Shown here in pieces: positions 1-11,507 of a stretch of 64,000 nt of DNA. Source of the DNA: Ancylostoma caninum (lineage: Eukaryota; Nematoda; Chromadorea; Rhabditida; Ancylostomatidae); NCBI GenBank assembly GCA_037903475.1, contig JBAJFG010000019.1, positions 6,137,001-6,201,000 of the forward strand. Reading direction: 5' to 3'. Both the position numbers and the translations under genes were made by a program. Below the pieces are notes generated by a model that worked only from the letters and a program-made list of their open reading frames with translations, was not told the origin of the DNA and searched no databases. How positions within the stretch are numbered: the stretch's first letter is position 1; every line of letters starts with the position of its first letter.

Positions 1-499
1 ATTTCCAATCACATGATCTGTGCAACTAATAATAATTAGTCACATAAGCAAGCTCTTCTAAACAACAAGTTGCTACAAAATACAAAACTCTGCAAAAACT
101 ACATGGCATTGCAGTCTGTTCCTTACTGAATGGTTTGCTTTAATTAGTGAGGGTGAGGTCCAGTGCATCACTTTCGTGACTGTTTAGAGTGAAACAGTGT
201 AAGAGCCCGCGTATTTTGCATATTTACAGAATTACTGGAAAGGCTGAGTTGGCACACAATGACCTGATAGAGAGTGACACTAGAAGTCAGGCATGTTAAA
301 CTCTCCGATGACGAAAGACTAGTGATTACATGGAACTAACAATAGTTTATTTTTGGAAATGAATGATTGCTTAGTCATTTTCACTAGAAATGATGGTGCT
401 TTATAAACCAGCAGACGGCATATCCGGTCTCGCTCGAAAGTTTTACTGTCCCGCTTTTTACACTGATGCAGATTGTCGTGTTTCGATCTACTCTTGCCC
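1..499. other. No recognised feature
   Basis: I see no convincing exon, repeat or RNA gene here. Short open frames begin near the right edge but overlap the LINE relic that follows in other frames. The 5' boundary of that LINE could lie inside this stretch, because its endonuclease part is not recognisable. Confidence 0.4.
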
Positions 500-1545
500 A
501 CAACTAATCCTCGAATTGAGGCCTATTTGGATTTTGCCCGCGGAAACTTTGATGGCATTTCACTCGAATTATCTTCAATAGATTGGTGGTCAATCCTGGA
601 CAACTGTTCATCAATGGACGAACTATATCATCGGTTCGCCTTCATTATGCACACTTTATTTGCCCATTTTGTCCCTCTTAAGCAACGGAAATTCTCGTTC
701 AGCAATTATCCCCGACAAATAAATCACTTAATTGAACAACGTGATAGACTTTTTTGTCAGTTGGAAGATCCTTTGCTATTCGAAAAATATAGGGCTATCT
801 CCGCTAGTCTTGAAAAACATATCAAAAGATTTCGTGCATTCAAGGAAAAGAAGTTGGCCAGAATGAATTCTCGATCACTCTTTTCCTACATACGTCCAGT
901 AGTGAGCAGGGGAAGAAGTATAGGACAGATAAGGAGAAGGCCGAGGGATTAGCTCTCTATTTTGCAAATATCTTCAGAAAATCGAAATATGTTCTCCGTC
1001 CTGAATGCAGTTTCAATACTCAACGTCATTGTTTGTTGATCCCCAATATTTCCTCTTAAGAAGTACTGGTTTACCTTAAGAAGCTCAAGCCGTCAACTTT
1101 TCGCACAAGCGATGGAGTTCCTCAAATTGTGTTCAAGCGCTGTGCTGATCAGTTGGCAGTACCAGTTTTTATAATAATTAATCTCTCTTTTAGAACTGGC
1201 GAAATTCCCAGTGTGGGGAAGCATGGTATCGTTGTTCCCATTCCAAAAAAAAAGCAATGCTTCCCTTTTGAGTGATTTTCGTCCTATTTGCTTAAATGCG
1301 GTAGTTTGTAAAGTTGCTGAGAAGGTTGTCAGGAAAAAGCTATTTTCATACTGTTAGAGAGAACACATCTTACCATCTGAACAGTATGGGTTCTTGCAAG
1401 GCTTATCTACAACTCTACAGCTGGTTTCATGTGATTACCATTGGAAAAAAGCTTTTGCTCAAGGTTATTCCACTGATGTTTTTTATTTTGACCTGTCGAA
1501 AGCACTTGACAAGCTGGATACATCTAAGCTGATCCAGAAACTTTA
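500..1545 (+). pseudogene. Decayed CR1/Jockey-like LINE ORF2 (linker and reverse transcriptase)
   Basis: About 150 residues of open frame up to 952 match in layout the linker between endonuclease and reverse transcriptase of CR1/Jockey-like LINEs: a segment reading SSIDWWSIL, then a basic helical stretch ending RSLFSYIRPV. Beyond 953 the frame breaks, but RT pieces can still be read in shifted frames: GVPQIVFKRC near 1115, a segment resembling RT motif 2 (GEIPSVWKHGIVVPIPKK) near 1200-1255, and FYFDLSKALDKLD near 1480-1515, which corresponds to the usual DFSKAFD catalytic block. No YADD box was found, so the copy is truncated after about 1545. Several frameshifts and stops make it non-functional. 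The linker resembles that of the better-preserved LINE at 59.4-63.6 kb (SIDWVTC there), so both belong to related lineages. Confidence 0.75.
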
Positions 1546-1845
1546 TAACACTAGCGCCCCTTCGGGACGCTAGAAAGTGGGGTCGGGCAGCCACTTGAGG
1601 CATATGCAAAAGCTCCACACGTGCAAAATGCTTAGAAAATTAGCAAATAAGCAAAATTAATCATTAACTGAGCTCAAATTCAAAAACCTTCGTATAAGTT
1701 ACGTATAAGAGAAGCAGAACAAATCTTCCAATGGGCCCAAACATGAAGTCCTTCTTATGAATTGAGTATGCGAATGAGAAGTTCGTTCCCCATCGTATGG
1801 CGTATTCGTGCGTATTCCTCACTACCCGGCTAACGCAGAAGCGTT

Positions 1846-3170
1846 CTCCATCGGCGGAACTGTATCCTGCCGTTCCCCACACTATTGGACAAGGCGAAAT
1901 CGTATCCGAGTGTTTTCCAGACTACTGGGCCGCAGCTTTCCTCCATCGGTGGACCCGTATTCTGGCGCCATCTTCACACATTAGGCCTGAACCGTATCCT
2001 GGTATTCTCCACTTTACTGAGTCACAGCGGACCAATCCTATGTTGACGGACCCGTATCCTGGTGTTATCCATACTACTGGGCCACGGCGGGCCCTTCCTC
2101 CATCAGAGCGCCCGCATTCTGGCGCCTTCCTCACAGTTAGGGCAAGCCGGATCCGTTCTCCAGGGGCGGGTTCGCATCCTGTCATTCTCAACACTAAAGT
2201 GAACCCGTATCCTGGCGTCCCCCACACCACTGGGCCACGGTCGGCCCTTTCTCCATCGGTGAACCCGTATCCTGGTGTCCCCCGCACCATTGGGTCCGCG
2301 CGGGCCTTCTCTCCATAGCTGGACCCACGTCATGGCGTTCCCCACAGCATTGGGCCACGGCGGGCCCTTTCTCATCGCTGGACCCGTGTCATTGAGTTCC
2401 CCACGGCACTGGGCCACGGTGGACCTTTTCTCCATCGGTGAACCCGTATCTTGGCGTCCCCGCTCCATTGGGCCCTAGCGGGCCTTTTCTCCATAGCTGG
2501 ACCCACCTCATGGCGTTCCCCACAGCACTGGGCCACGGCGGGCCCTTTCTCCATCGGTTTACCCGTTTCTTGGCGTTCCCCACAGCACTGGGCCACGGCG
2601 GGCCCTTTCTTCATCGGTGGACCCATGTCATGGAGTTTCTCGCACCATTGGGCCACGGCGGGCCCTTTCTTCATCGGTGGACCCATGTCATGGAGTTTCT
2701 CGCACCATTGGGCCACGGCGGGCCTTTTCTCCATCGGTGGACCCGTATCTTGGCGTCCCCCGCTCCAATGGGCCCTAGCGGGCCTTTTCTCCATAGCTGG
2801 ACCCACCCCATGGCGTTCCCCACACCACTGGGCCACGCGGACTCGTTCTCTGTCGACGGACCCGTATTCTGACGTCCCCCACACCACTAACCACGGCCAG
2901 CCCTTTCTCCATCGTTAGACCCGCATCCTGGTGTTCCCCACACCACTGGGCCACGGTGGGCCTTTTCTCCATCGCTGGACCCGTATCTTGGCCTCCCACA
3001 CTCCACTGGGCTACAGCGCGCCCTTCCTCAACGGTGGACCCGCATCCTTGCGTCTCTCCACCACTGGGCTACGGTGGGCCGTTTCTCCATCGCTGTACCC
3101 GTATCTTGGCGTCCCCACACCACTGGGCCACGGCGTGCCCTTTCCTCCACAGTGGACTCGTATCCGTGGA
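1846..3170. repeat. GC-rich minisatellite, 60-bp unit, about 22 copies
   Basis: The sequence repeats with a period of 60 bp, plainly seen where successive 60-base stretches from 2581, 2641 and 2701 are nearly identical. Each unit carries the blocks TGGGCCACGGCGGGCC, CTCCATCGGTGGACCC and CACACCAC, with substitutions between copies. Units are most alike from 2340 to 2860 and diverge toward both ends. Because 60 is a multiple of three, several frames stay open on both strands, giving repeats such as LGHGGPFLHRWT (plus) and AQWCGE...PMEKRP (minus). These are very probably by-products: no splice sites, start context or conserved domain support a protein. Confidence 0.9.
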
Positions 3171-3179
3171 TTGTTGATT

Positions 3180-4510
3180 GGTTACACAATGCCTTGATAT
3201 ATTGAGGTTTTCACTGTGTTAAAGCAGACGCTTTCTCGAAACGAACGGATGTCGTGAATAAGGAATCGCTGCGAGTATTCAACAGGGGATGAGGCAAAAG
3301 CATCCACCAGATGAGGCGACCGCGTAGGTCCAGCCTCCCCCAAGCTTCGTCCAATCTCCCCTAAGCTTCCGAGACGCTGGCTCTCATAACACCCCGTTTA
3401 TTTATTCCTGTAGGTGCACACAGCGTCACAAATGGGTGGTTTTCCTGCTGCATACATTGTGCAGTCTGAAGGCTTGTAAACACTCCTATGCTGTGAGACC
3501 GCCAGCGAAGGTGATGAAATCACCATCCCGTGCATGCGGAAGAGCCAGCCGTGACGTAATTGTGAGTCCCGAAACGAATGTGTCTGAGCCCCTAAAAATC
3601 GGCCACTTCGCCACACAGTCTGCGCCTCAAGATTGCGGTGTCTATAAGTGCCGCCGCGTATCTCTAGCCGCTCTAGCCCCCTTACGGCGCTTTGTTTAAT
3701 AGATTCAGTATGGTACGTACCAACCGCGATGGTCTATTTCCATGGAGAACCCTCCGCAAGCAGATGCGCGCGACTGACTTACCCATCTAGTATAAACTGG
3801 ATTGAACTCATTGGGGGTGAACGTTCAGTCGAAAGCCGTCTTTTTCACCATCCAAATCTTGAGACCATTCATTGCGCTAACTGGCCGAACCCATATGGAA
3901 AAACCTCACCAAACTTTGTGTGTATACGCTAAGGTGGGTTCGATAAGGGCAATTTATACTAGAGGGCGTGCGTCAGACGAATGCATCAATTTGCAGAGGG
4001 TTTTCCATGAAGGTCAACGCTGCATGTGCATTCTCATCGAAAACAACGTGTGGCCACCACGGGGGTAACACACAATCTACGCAGTGAACTGCTCTACTAG
4101 TACTTGAAGAGATTAGTGTTTTCTCACACCTTATACAATACATATACTACCTATCCATCATGTATCTCGGAGAAATGCATGTATTCACATTTATAACAGG
4201 GAACTTGAACAAATATAAGCAACAACAACTAACACGAAACAACAGTTAACATTTAACAATGATAACATTTAAAATAACAAATAAGAGATCACTGGTTTCC
4301 ATGAAAAGAAGCGCAAGCCAGGCAGAGGAATCTATTGTTGCACGCAGAAGAAATGTGGTAATCTCAGGAAGACCTCCACTAATTCAGTGGAAAGAGAGAC
4401 GTTGCATCGGACCAAAGCCGTAAATATGTGGTACCTGAAAACATCAACGTAGACATGAAAAAAAGGTGAAAAGACTTGAATTATGAGAGGCATATTGGAA
4501 CTAACTTGTC
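3180..4510. other. No recognised feature
   Basis: About 1.3 kb with only short chance frames on both strands. I see no domain, tandem repeat or terminal inverted repeat. The right end abuts the last exon of the minus-strand RhoGAP gene, so part may be its 3' UTR; no AATAAA was found close to that stop codon. Confidence 0.4.
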
Positions 4511-4513
4511 TTC

Positions 4514-5330
4514 TTATCCGCACACAATGTCTTTCCCGTCAAGACAGAAGGCCGCGCGGATTTGTAAATGCTCGTTTTGCGCTCCACGAAACTCACACAA
4601 GAACAAGTCGTCTCGAAAAACGGTGAACGCCAAGCATGTTTCCAGCACAGCATGCCCGTTCTGGTAGATAGTGAAAACAGAGCCCAATAACTAGCAAAAT
4701 CGAAAAACAAGAACTAGGAATAAGCCGAAATGAAGAACTTCAAGATACACAGTGGACACTGCACTAGAAGGAGGGAATGACTTTCTACACTCGGCCTGCC
4801 CTACACGTTCTGACTTTTTAAGTAACTACTGCATATAAGGAGAGACATGTCCACCAACTATTCAGAACGTTGCGGACATGTCAAATAGCAAGTCAAAACT
4901 AGTAGGACGTGTCAGCAGATCTTTTCTTACCACAAACACTTCTTCCACGTGCGCAATCATAGTCTCCAGAATGGCTATCTGCTGTTCGTTCCTGGCCAAG
5001 GTCGCGTCCAGCTTCCCGTAATCTGGCCGGAGTATGGACGAAGCGAAAATGGTGACTAGATTGCGAGCTCGGGTGTCCCACTGAAAAGGTGAAGTATTGT
5101 GCATTCTGGGAGTGAAAGTGTATCTCAGGGGTCAAAAGCAACCTCAACGCAGCATCTGCCCTGTCGACTTGGTCGTGACAATGCAGTGACACCTCATGGA
5201 GAAACTTTGGTAATACGAACTACGTATCGATGTTCTGCGGTCCAAACAGCAAGATGAACAGTCGCAGCAAATCTATGCGTTCCAGTGACAGGCCCGAATC
5301 ACGCCAAGACAGAAAGATTGTTGAAAATAA
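4514..5330 (-). CDS. RhoGAP-domain gene, 3' exons, with an in-frame stop codon
   Basis: RhoGAP domains switch off Rho-family GTPases by stimulating GTP hydrolysis. Exon 4931-5080 (50 codons) is bounded by CCTTTTCAG and GTAAGA and encodes ARNLVTIFASSILRP, the classic NLAxxFGPxLLRP helix of the family, then a helix ending HVEEVFV. Exon 4514-4660 follows in phase (48 codons, start NGHAVLETC, stop TAA). Upstream, frame 5169-5330 reads DLLRLFILLFGPQNIDT, then TAG (5220-5222), then FVLPKFLHEVSLHCHD. This matches the LPxxNxDTLxxLLxFLxxVxxH block of ARHGAP6-like domains, with the TAG where leucine is expected. The catalytic arginine finger lies further upstream and was not identified. The donor after HCHDQ (GTCGAC) is weak. 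The locus may be a pseudogene, or the stop may be a sequencing error. Confidence 0.6.
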
Positions 5331-5650
5331 CATGGTTTGACCGTTGAAACGTGTACATGAAGGATACCACCGACATTTCCAAGCGGAAGACTTGCTCTCG
5401 TCGGGTGGAAGTTGGTCGAGGGTTGCCCAGCACGACTAGGACCAAAACAGTGATGTTCTGTGACAATGAATATTTTTGTGAAAAATATGAGATAGAAAAA
5501 CCCCAAAAAGAGAAGTTATAAGTCTGACCTCGTGGAGACGAAGTCAACAGCGAAACACTGGCATTCTAGGCCATCCCGGAAAGGCCAAGGTTAGGTTTCA
5601 TTAATAACATTGCTATTAGTATTCAACAGTGTGAAATCCGGCTTGGCAAC

Positions 5651-5863
5651 CTATAGCTCAGAACTGGTTATAGAGTCTTCGATATTAGCGTCTCCGGAGG
5701 TGCTGATATTAGGTGCTGGCCGCCAAGCCCCGTTCTGTGGCAAACTGGAGTGCAGGCATCTAACCATATCTGATAAATCCGCCGACAAGTTGGTTATTTG
5801 CCGGTTCTGCGCCGATAATTCCGCGAAGTGATGAGATGGTTGTTTTAAAAATGCACGCTGACT
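5651..5863 (-). CDS. Terminal exon of an unidentified gene
   Basis: An acceptor (GTTTCAG) is followed at 5863 by 70 open codons ending SITSSEL and a TAG. The central part, NRQITNLSADLSDMVRCLH, has a heptad-like spacing of hydrophobic residues and could form a short coiled coil near the C terminus; the tail is rich in serine, proline and asparagine. I do not recognise the family. It lies upstream of the RhoGAP exons on the same strand but ends in its own stop, so it belongs to a different gene, unless the stop ends an alternative transcript. No AATAAA is visible close downstream. Confidence 0.4.
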   Translation of the reverse strand, partial: SQRAFLKQPSHHFAELSAQNRQITNLSADLSDMVRCLHSSLPQNGAWRPAPNISTSGDANIEDSITSSEL

Positions 5864-5983
5864 CTGAAACGTCCCGTATATTCCGTATTGTAACGGTGAT
5901 CGCTTCACAATAGATTACCGTGATGAGTCTGTAGTGTTGATTCAGTATTTCTTGTTGTCAAATCGATTTCCTTCTTCGGTATC

Positions 5984-6280
5984 CTATGCGGTAGTGGCGG
6001 ACGTTGTCGAATACCTCCTCAAGGTAATAAGATTGCTTTGGCGTTTACTCATAAAAACGTAAAAGAACCTCACCAGGCGAGGACGATTGCGTGCGTAACG
6101 CCCACCTCCCTCCCTAACCGCCTCCACGCCTGCGACGAGCCCGCCACCCACCCGTTCTTCCTCCTCCCCCAACTCATCCTCATCATCAAGGAGGGATGGC
6201 CCACCTCTTCCCTCCCCTACCACCACCTCCTCATCCAGTTCTTCGCGTGGCTCTTCACTGCTAGAAACAAAACCATATAA
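5984..6280. other. Pyrimidine-rich stretch
   Basis: From about 6090 to 6235 the plus strand is strongly biased to C and T (runs such as CCTCCCTCCCTAACC), giving a glutamate/glycine-rich open frame on the minus strand. This looks like composition bias and not a gene. Nothing else is recognisable between the exon at 5863 and the frame at 6502. Confidence 0.4.
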
Positions 6281-6501
6281 CTATTTTAACCATGAGGTTG
6301 GACTTGGGAGAACGTACCGACGGGGGTTCGGCGGTTGGCTGAAGTCCCACAGAGACTCCACTGAACCAACCCCTTCTAATAGTGGACTCCTATAGTAGTA
6401 GCTCCATATTTTTGCCTCCTGATTGGTTAATGGACACTCTTGTATTCTGGCAAAAGTGTTCCTCTCGTCTATCTATGCCCCCGCCAGTTCAGCTGCGGTA
6501 A

Positions 6502-6852
6502 CTAAATGAAATAGTACCTAACCGGAGTTAGAGGTCGGCATAATACAAAAAAAATTACTTTTTTACTTTTGAAACTGTTTTGAAACTGGCTCTCATCTTC
6601 GCTCCTTTTGGCGAGGGCCCGAGACTTCGAATGGTCGAAATGATTCTTAATTTTCCTTATTTCCAAACGAAGCCCAAAGTCTGATTCGATGTCAGCACAG
6701 AGACGTTTATACAAAGACAGCCGTTGTTGGTTAGTCGCCATCCCTCGCTGAAATGTATTTTGGAGAAGCAATTCATGATTATCAAGATAGAAGTCAACTA
6801 TATAGTCAGACACTCGGGGTGGTATGCGCACAGAAGATTCACGTTCAACCAT
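6502..6852 (-). CDS. Possible Myb/SANT-like (Zeste-type) DNA-binding exon
   Basis: A 116-codon frame starts at ATG 6852. Residues about 42-85 (LYKRLCADIESDFGL followed by IRKIKNHFDHSKSRALAKR) have the spacing of the second and third helices of Myb/SANT-like or Zeste regulatory domains, where a basic helix with regularly placed hydrophobic residues contacts DNA. The last 25 residues (SKKVIFFVLC onward) look unlike coding sequence, so the exon probably ends near 6560-6580; I could not fix a donor. Such domains occur both in host transcription factors and in the accessory protein of some DNA transposons, and no transposon ends are visible nearby. Assignment is by pattern only. Confidence 0.35.
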   Translation of the reverse strand: MVERESSVRIPPRVSDYIVDFYLDNHELLLQNTFQRGMATNQQRLSLYKRLCADIESDFGLRLEIRKIKNHFDHSKSRALAKRSEDESQFQNSFKSKKVIFFVLCRPLTPVRYYFI

Positions 6853-6859
6853 ATCCTGT

Positions 6860-7820
6860 AACCGTGTTTACGTCAAAATGTGCATATAATTCTTGGAGAG
6901 CATATATACCAGAAGCAAACATATAAATGACTATGAACTCAAAACCTCCGCGACAAAATACATAGCCGATTATTATTATATGGGGTTTTTTCATAAGAGA
7001 AAAAGACAGAGGTCCAATTATTTTATTCTGGCTATTAACTGAAGATTAGCCAAGGAAGGAGGAGATGAACAATGAAGAGGAAGGGCCGTTGCCAGGACTC
7101 TGTGCATGACCCAGACCTACTCTGTGAACTTACTTCACAAGTACGCTCAGATTTCAACACTTATATCCGAGCTCTACAGCGCCACGTACCACTGTTACTG
7201 ATAGTCCATCGATTTTTGTACGTATCGATTACCGACGCATCGTGGACTTACGGCGCGGGTGATGCTCTCTCACAATCGATGCGACGCACGATTGTAGGGG
7301 AGCGATGCGCGAACGACTTTCAGAGAGAAAATACAAAAAGATGTTGACAAATATGACTTCAGCTGTTGTTTTCCGTAATCGGACGAGTTCTGAATGAATT
7401 CCGATTTTCGGATGAGCGATGAGGTCGGACCCCGCGACGTGGACAAGATCACAAAGAGAAGTCGGAAGAGTTCGGGCGAAACCGGGAATGGTTTTCAAAT
7501 AAAGCTTGGAAGAAATCTCAGAGACTCATGTTCTCATGATAGCAAGCGAATCAAGAAAGAAAAGTAAAATTTGAGCCAGAACATTCCTAAGTGTTCTTAA
7601 GACACACGAAACACAATTTGAATTACAATATTGATCATGATGTCGAACAAAATTCAAACATCGTGCTTTAAAGATTAACCAGGGAATCGGTTCAATTAAC
7701 AGTGTTTACAAAATGAGTGGACGATTTTAGCTCAACGATGCAAAAAGGGAACGAAAAGAAAGACGAGGGTGCAAGAAACAAAAAAAAATTGAAACCAGAC
7801 TGATCAATGAGGAGTACGCG
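6860..7820. other. No recognised gene
   Basis: Two antisense frames near 7072-7347 and 7229-7498 overlap each other and neither has splice or domain support. Short self-complementary runs around 7205-7310 (repeated CGATC/GATCG-like words) may mark a decayed hairpin element, but I could not define its ends. Confidence 0.3.
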
Positions 7821-7823
7821 TAC

Positions 7824-7954
7824 CTTGTAACAAGTGTTGAATACTTGGAATGACTGAACTCCAGCACTACTGTCAAGCCGAATGCCAAGACGAGAAGTAG
7901 CATCCACTCCAAAGCCACGGCTCCTGTCCCATTCGTCTTTGAGCTGCAAAACAC
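7824..7954 (-). CDS. Possible internal exon, unidentified gene
   Basis: A stretch between an acceptor (TTGTTAGCAG before 7954) and a donor (TACAAG/GTACGC at 7824/7823) has an open frame reading LKDEWDRSRGFGVDATSRLG and ending FQVFNTCYK. A second frame (SSKTNGTGAVALEWM, then LLLVLAFGLTVVLE) is also open and hydrophobic, so the frame is uncertain. A preceding 40-bp exon near 8050-8090 would fit in phase but has a weak acceptor. No family is recognised. Confidence 0.25.
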
Positions 7955-8610
7955 CTGCTAACAAAAATGCTGAGAGGGGGATAAACAGACGAACCCACCG
8001 TATTCGCCACCATAAAAGGAAGATTATCCTCATGTGTCCATGATACCTTCCTCAATGACAGTCGCCCAAAAGATTGAATACATGCTTGCACAGGTATGTA
8101 AACCTAAAGTGATACCGGGCTAGTCTGCAAGCAAAAGAAACCAAAAAAGTGAATACCTCGAATATCTTTTCAAGAAAAGATGTAGAGTTATAAAAGATGA
8201 TCAAGCAACCAATCGAAGAAGATGGGTCTTCAAAAGATCCCGTTGGATTGAATCAAGAGAGGCAATGAAATGACTAATGAAGCCGAAAGGCAAAGCAAAG
8301 GGAAAAAGAAAGCAAAAGATGAGCCACATTGATGAGATGCCCGCAAACCAAGAATTCATCAGAAAGAGAAAACCCGCAACTAAGCGGTAGTATGAGGTTT
8401 TGCCCTTCTCAGATCTGAAATTCAAGCATGAAATGCAATGGAGGTGAACTCTCCATTAGGACATTCTTGCCCGATCTTGAAGGAATTTATGCACAGAGGT
8501 CGACTCTTTTCGTACCATATGTGAAGGAAATTGGAGAGGTGGATAGGTCACAAAAAGTGCTGGGAAATGGCGAAAAAAGAGCAGATCCTTCAAGCTATGG
8601 TATTTATAAT

Positions 8611-8730
8611 TTATCTTGTGGAAATCAATATAGACAAGAGTGGATGAAGGACAAAGATATGGTCTGCTAGCTCAGAGAGGGCACGCAGAACGAATTTGTC
8701 TGAAATTACGACTTCGTCTACAGGACGCGT
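8611..8730 (-). CDS. Possible terminal exon, unidentified gene
   Basis: Acceptor AAATCTCTTTTCAG ends at 8731. The following 39 codons start TRPVDEVVISDKFVLRALSE and end with a TAA at 8611-8613. The acceptor is strong and the amino-acid composition looks protein-like (acidic start, amphipathic middle). Partner exons upstream were not found with confidence, and a hydrophobic tail (HPLLSILIS) could be chance reading beyond a missed donor. No family is recognised. Confidence 0.3.
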   Translation of the reverse strand, partial: TRPVDEVVISDKFVLRALSELADHIFVLHPLLSILISTR

Positions 8731-9277
8731 CTGAAAAGAGATTTCACTAAATAGCAGTGGGGAACATCGAAATGTAAGCAATCACACCAAATACGTATAA
8801 AAAAGTGTAGAAATTAGATTATCTGGCCGACTCCGTGATGGGGTCGTAATGGCAGACACAGTCGACCTAGCGGCCATCTCTGAGCTACCAAACTGTACCA
8901 CAAGGATCAAAGTTATGCTTTATACATAACAAGGTATTGGTGCAGAAACTGGAATAGATGACTTCGAATAAGTTCAAAAATCAAATAGTGGGAGGGAGAG
9001 GATTTTGTCATCCCGGAAGAAAGATGAAAAGACCTTAGGTCTTTCTTTCAAAATGGTCGAATTTCCGAAACTTAATCAAAATCGATTAATTTTGCACGAG
9101 TTTTTTTCCATTGCTTTATTAGCTCACAAGCAGAGAATACGTTGAAAATTGAAGGCTCATCAAGGATTATAGAAATAAAAGGACATCAGCTGGATTCCCC
9201 TTTATCCAACACGGGCAACTTTCGCCTTCGAGATCGAGTCAAGCCAGCTAATCAATTTATTAATTGAAAGCTAACAT

Positions 9278-9513
9278 TTAACGGAACCGAGCCTTCTGTC
9301 CGCTCATAACTGTGGCTCCCATAAAATCACCGTGACCAATGGAAACCTCTCCATAGTTAATTACAAGTTCGACGAAAGAGAAAATCTCACAAAAGAAACC
9401 CATAAATTGCAACGAAACAGACAGTAGAGCCAGAACCATTCAGTGGGGCAACAACTAAACGGCAAAAATGTGCTTTAAAAACTTACCATCGCGGACTTTG
9501 TCACTTTAGCCAT
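9278..9513 (-). CDS. Candidate two-exon small gene (44 codons)
   Basis: ATG at 9513 (MAKVTKSAM) is preceded by an in-frame TGA and followed by a textbook donor, GTAAGTTTTT. A second exon, 9278-9385, in phase 0 starts IFSFVELVINYGEVS and ends SGQKARFR-TAA; AATAAA lies about 25 bases past the stop, which fits a polyadenylation signal. The weak point is the acceptor (TTTTGTGAG). If real, the product is a very small protein with a hydrophobic N-terminal half. On the opposite strand an overlapping ATG at 9512 opens a 42-codon frame (MADEFHEAAEAKLAE), so the strand assignment is not certain. Confidence 0.3.
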
Positions 9514-9519
9514 GGCGGA

Positions 9520-11500
9520 CGAGTTTCACGAGGCCGCGGAGGCCAAATTGGCTGAAGCAGCGAACTCGCAGAGCTTACGCCTCCTCCTTAATAAGTACGC
9601 TCTGATTACTGATCTAAAAAGTCGCGACGAAACTTGATCTCGACAATCAAACGAAGGCCTGGGGAAATGGAGTGACGCAGCTGGGTGGCTGGAAAAGGAC
9701 GAGGACGAGGAGTGGGAGGAGCGTAGATGGGAATCACTGACAAATAGCACAAGCACAATAGGCGCGAAGCGCAAAGCAATTAGGCAGAAATCATTAATGA
9801 TGGCAGCAGCAGCGATGTGACAATTAACTGGAACGAATGTAGACAAACGCAGAAGCTATCTCCCCCATCTGGCCTTTGGTGTACCAACCAAGGATGCCAA
9901 CGAGATGGTCATTTTAATATCGTCCGCTCCGTGCTGGCCGCCAAAAACAGTTTTGAATTTTTCGTAGTTGCTATTCACGGCAAAAACTCCGGCATCTCTG
10001 AGAACACGCCATGTGGACGTGAACCAGGATACATGCTTCGCAGCATTTGTAAATCATGAACCAGGGAAACTCAATGCACTTGGGTTGAGAGCTTGGTCTC
10101 TGAGCCGGGAAAACCGGAAAACCTAGTAGGCTAGGGCCTTCCTTGGACCAGAGCCAAATGCTATAAGTATGAAACTAACGCATTCAAGAAACCAAGGTTA
10201 CAGAAACTGGAGGACAGGAGTGATCCCCTAAACTTCGCGAGACAACGAAAATATAACCTTTAACATAACAGCGCCGAAATCACAATGCCCTATACAAATG
10301 CAAATGCAATGTACAGCACAAATGAGAATTTTCGAAAGTTCGCAAAAATTTCCATTGAATGTTGCATTTTCGCGCCCTGTGCGGACGCTTATGTGCTTTG
10401 GGGGCTGCTACGCAGTTGCTGCATATTTTACGCACAATGGCGTACAATATGCAGCAACTGACGTAATTTTACATGTCGCCTGACATTTTCTCGTAAGTTG
10501 CTCCGAACAACTTACGAAACCTTCCGCTGCCGCTAACGCTATTTTCGCGGTCGGCTAGCCATCGTCGCAGCGATGATGGGTCAGTCCAACTGATGCGGCG
10601 CGGGCGGAAAAATCCGCCTCGCCGCAGATGTCCGGCTTGTCGGGCGCTACCGCAGGGAGCACATATGTGCCACAGCGAACTAATTTTTGTACTATATTTG
10701 TAGTCACCGGTTGCAATAGAACATGACGTACTTTAATCCTGCCATCCACGTAGCAGGATCACAGCAGGTCAAATGCAGGATACGGCGCAACCAACGGCGG
10801 AATAGGCGCGCCAATTCCGCCCACTTTTGCGTTTGTCTGGCAGGTGTCATGCCGCGAGAAACGGTGTGAGCCGGCGCCCCAAACGCTCGAATGTCTCGGT
10901 ACATACATAGACACAACAAACTTTCACTTTCATATATACAGACGCGGACCGAGTGTTTTCACATTTCCTTTCATCAAAAGGTAAGAGCACCCCTGTTTCT
11001 CAAGAGGCAACAATATTGGAATAGTATAGTATTGCCTGAGTACAGAGATAAGAGGGTTTCTGCTCTCCAGGCATGAGCGAATGTTAGCCTCAAGACATAA
11101 AACTGTATGCACGTACACCCGTTGACACGTTGGAATTTTAAAGGAAAGCTATCATTGACAAGAGTGCCCTTGGAAGAATCCTCAAAACGCATAGTTGACA
11201 TGAGAACCGAACAGCTGTAACGAACTATCCACTCAACATGTTGACATTCCTTTTCTTTTTTAAAAAGGGGTGGCCCGTTAAAAAACCCATGGTTTTCAGA
11301 GGCTTGAGTGCTCGCCTCAGTAAATGCTTGATGAAAAACATTGGAGGCAGTACTACTTGTACAGGTTTGGGTAACTACGATTAAGTGGGCCCATGATTGA
11401 GACTACGACAACTGCTGCACTCGGTTCGTAAAAAGTTCAAGTTCTCACGTATGTAATAGAAATCATGAGCTACCAAATGTTGAGGATTGATCCGCCATGC
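9520..11500. other. No recognised gene; small inverted repeats
   Basis: Open frames here are short and unsupported. Two local inverted repeats are clear: CAGTTGCTGCATATT at 10413-10427 against its complement at 10446-10460, and CGTAAGTTG at 10492-10500 against 10508-10516. They may be parts of a small non-autonomous element around 10340-10530 whose ends I could not define. Confidence 0.35.
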
Positions 11501-11507
11501 TCTCAGG

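Noticed and set aside
1797..3197. Long open frames on both strands across the minisatellite
   Set aside because: They follow from a repeat period divisible by three. All units translate to the same low-complexity peptide, on both strands, with no splice or start support.
8821..8900. tRNA-like D-arm (GGTAGCTCAGAG) on the minus strand
   Set aside because: Only a box-A-like word is present; there is no box B at the right distance and no stem pairing.
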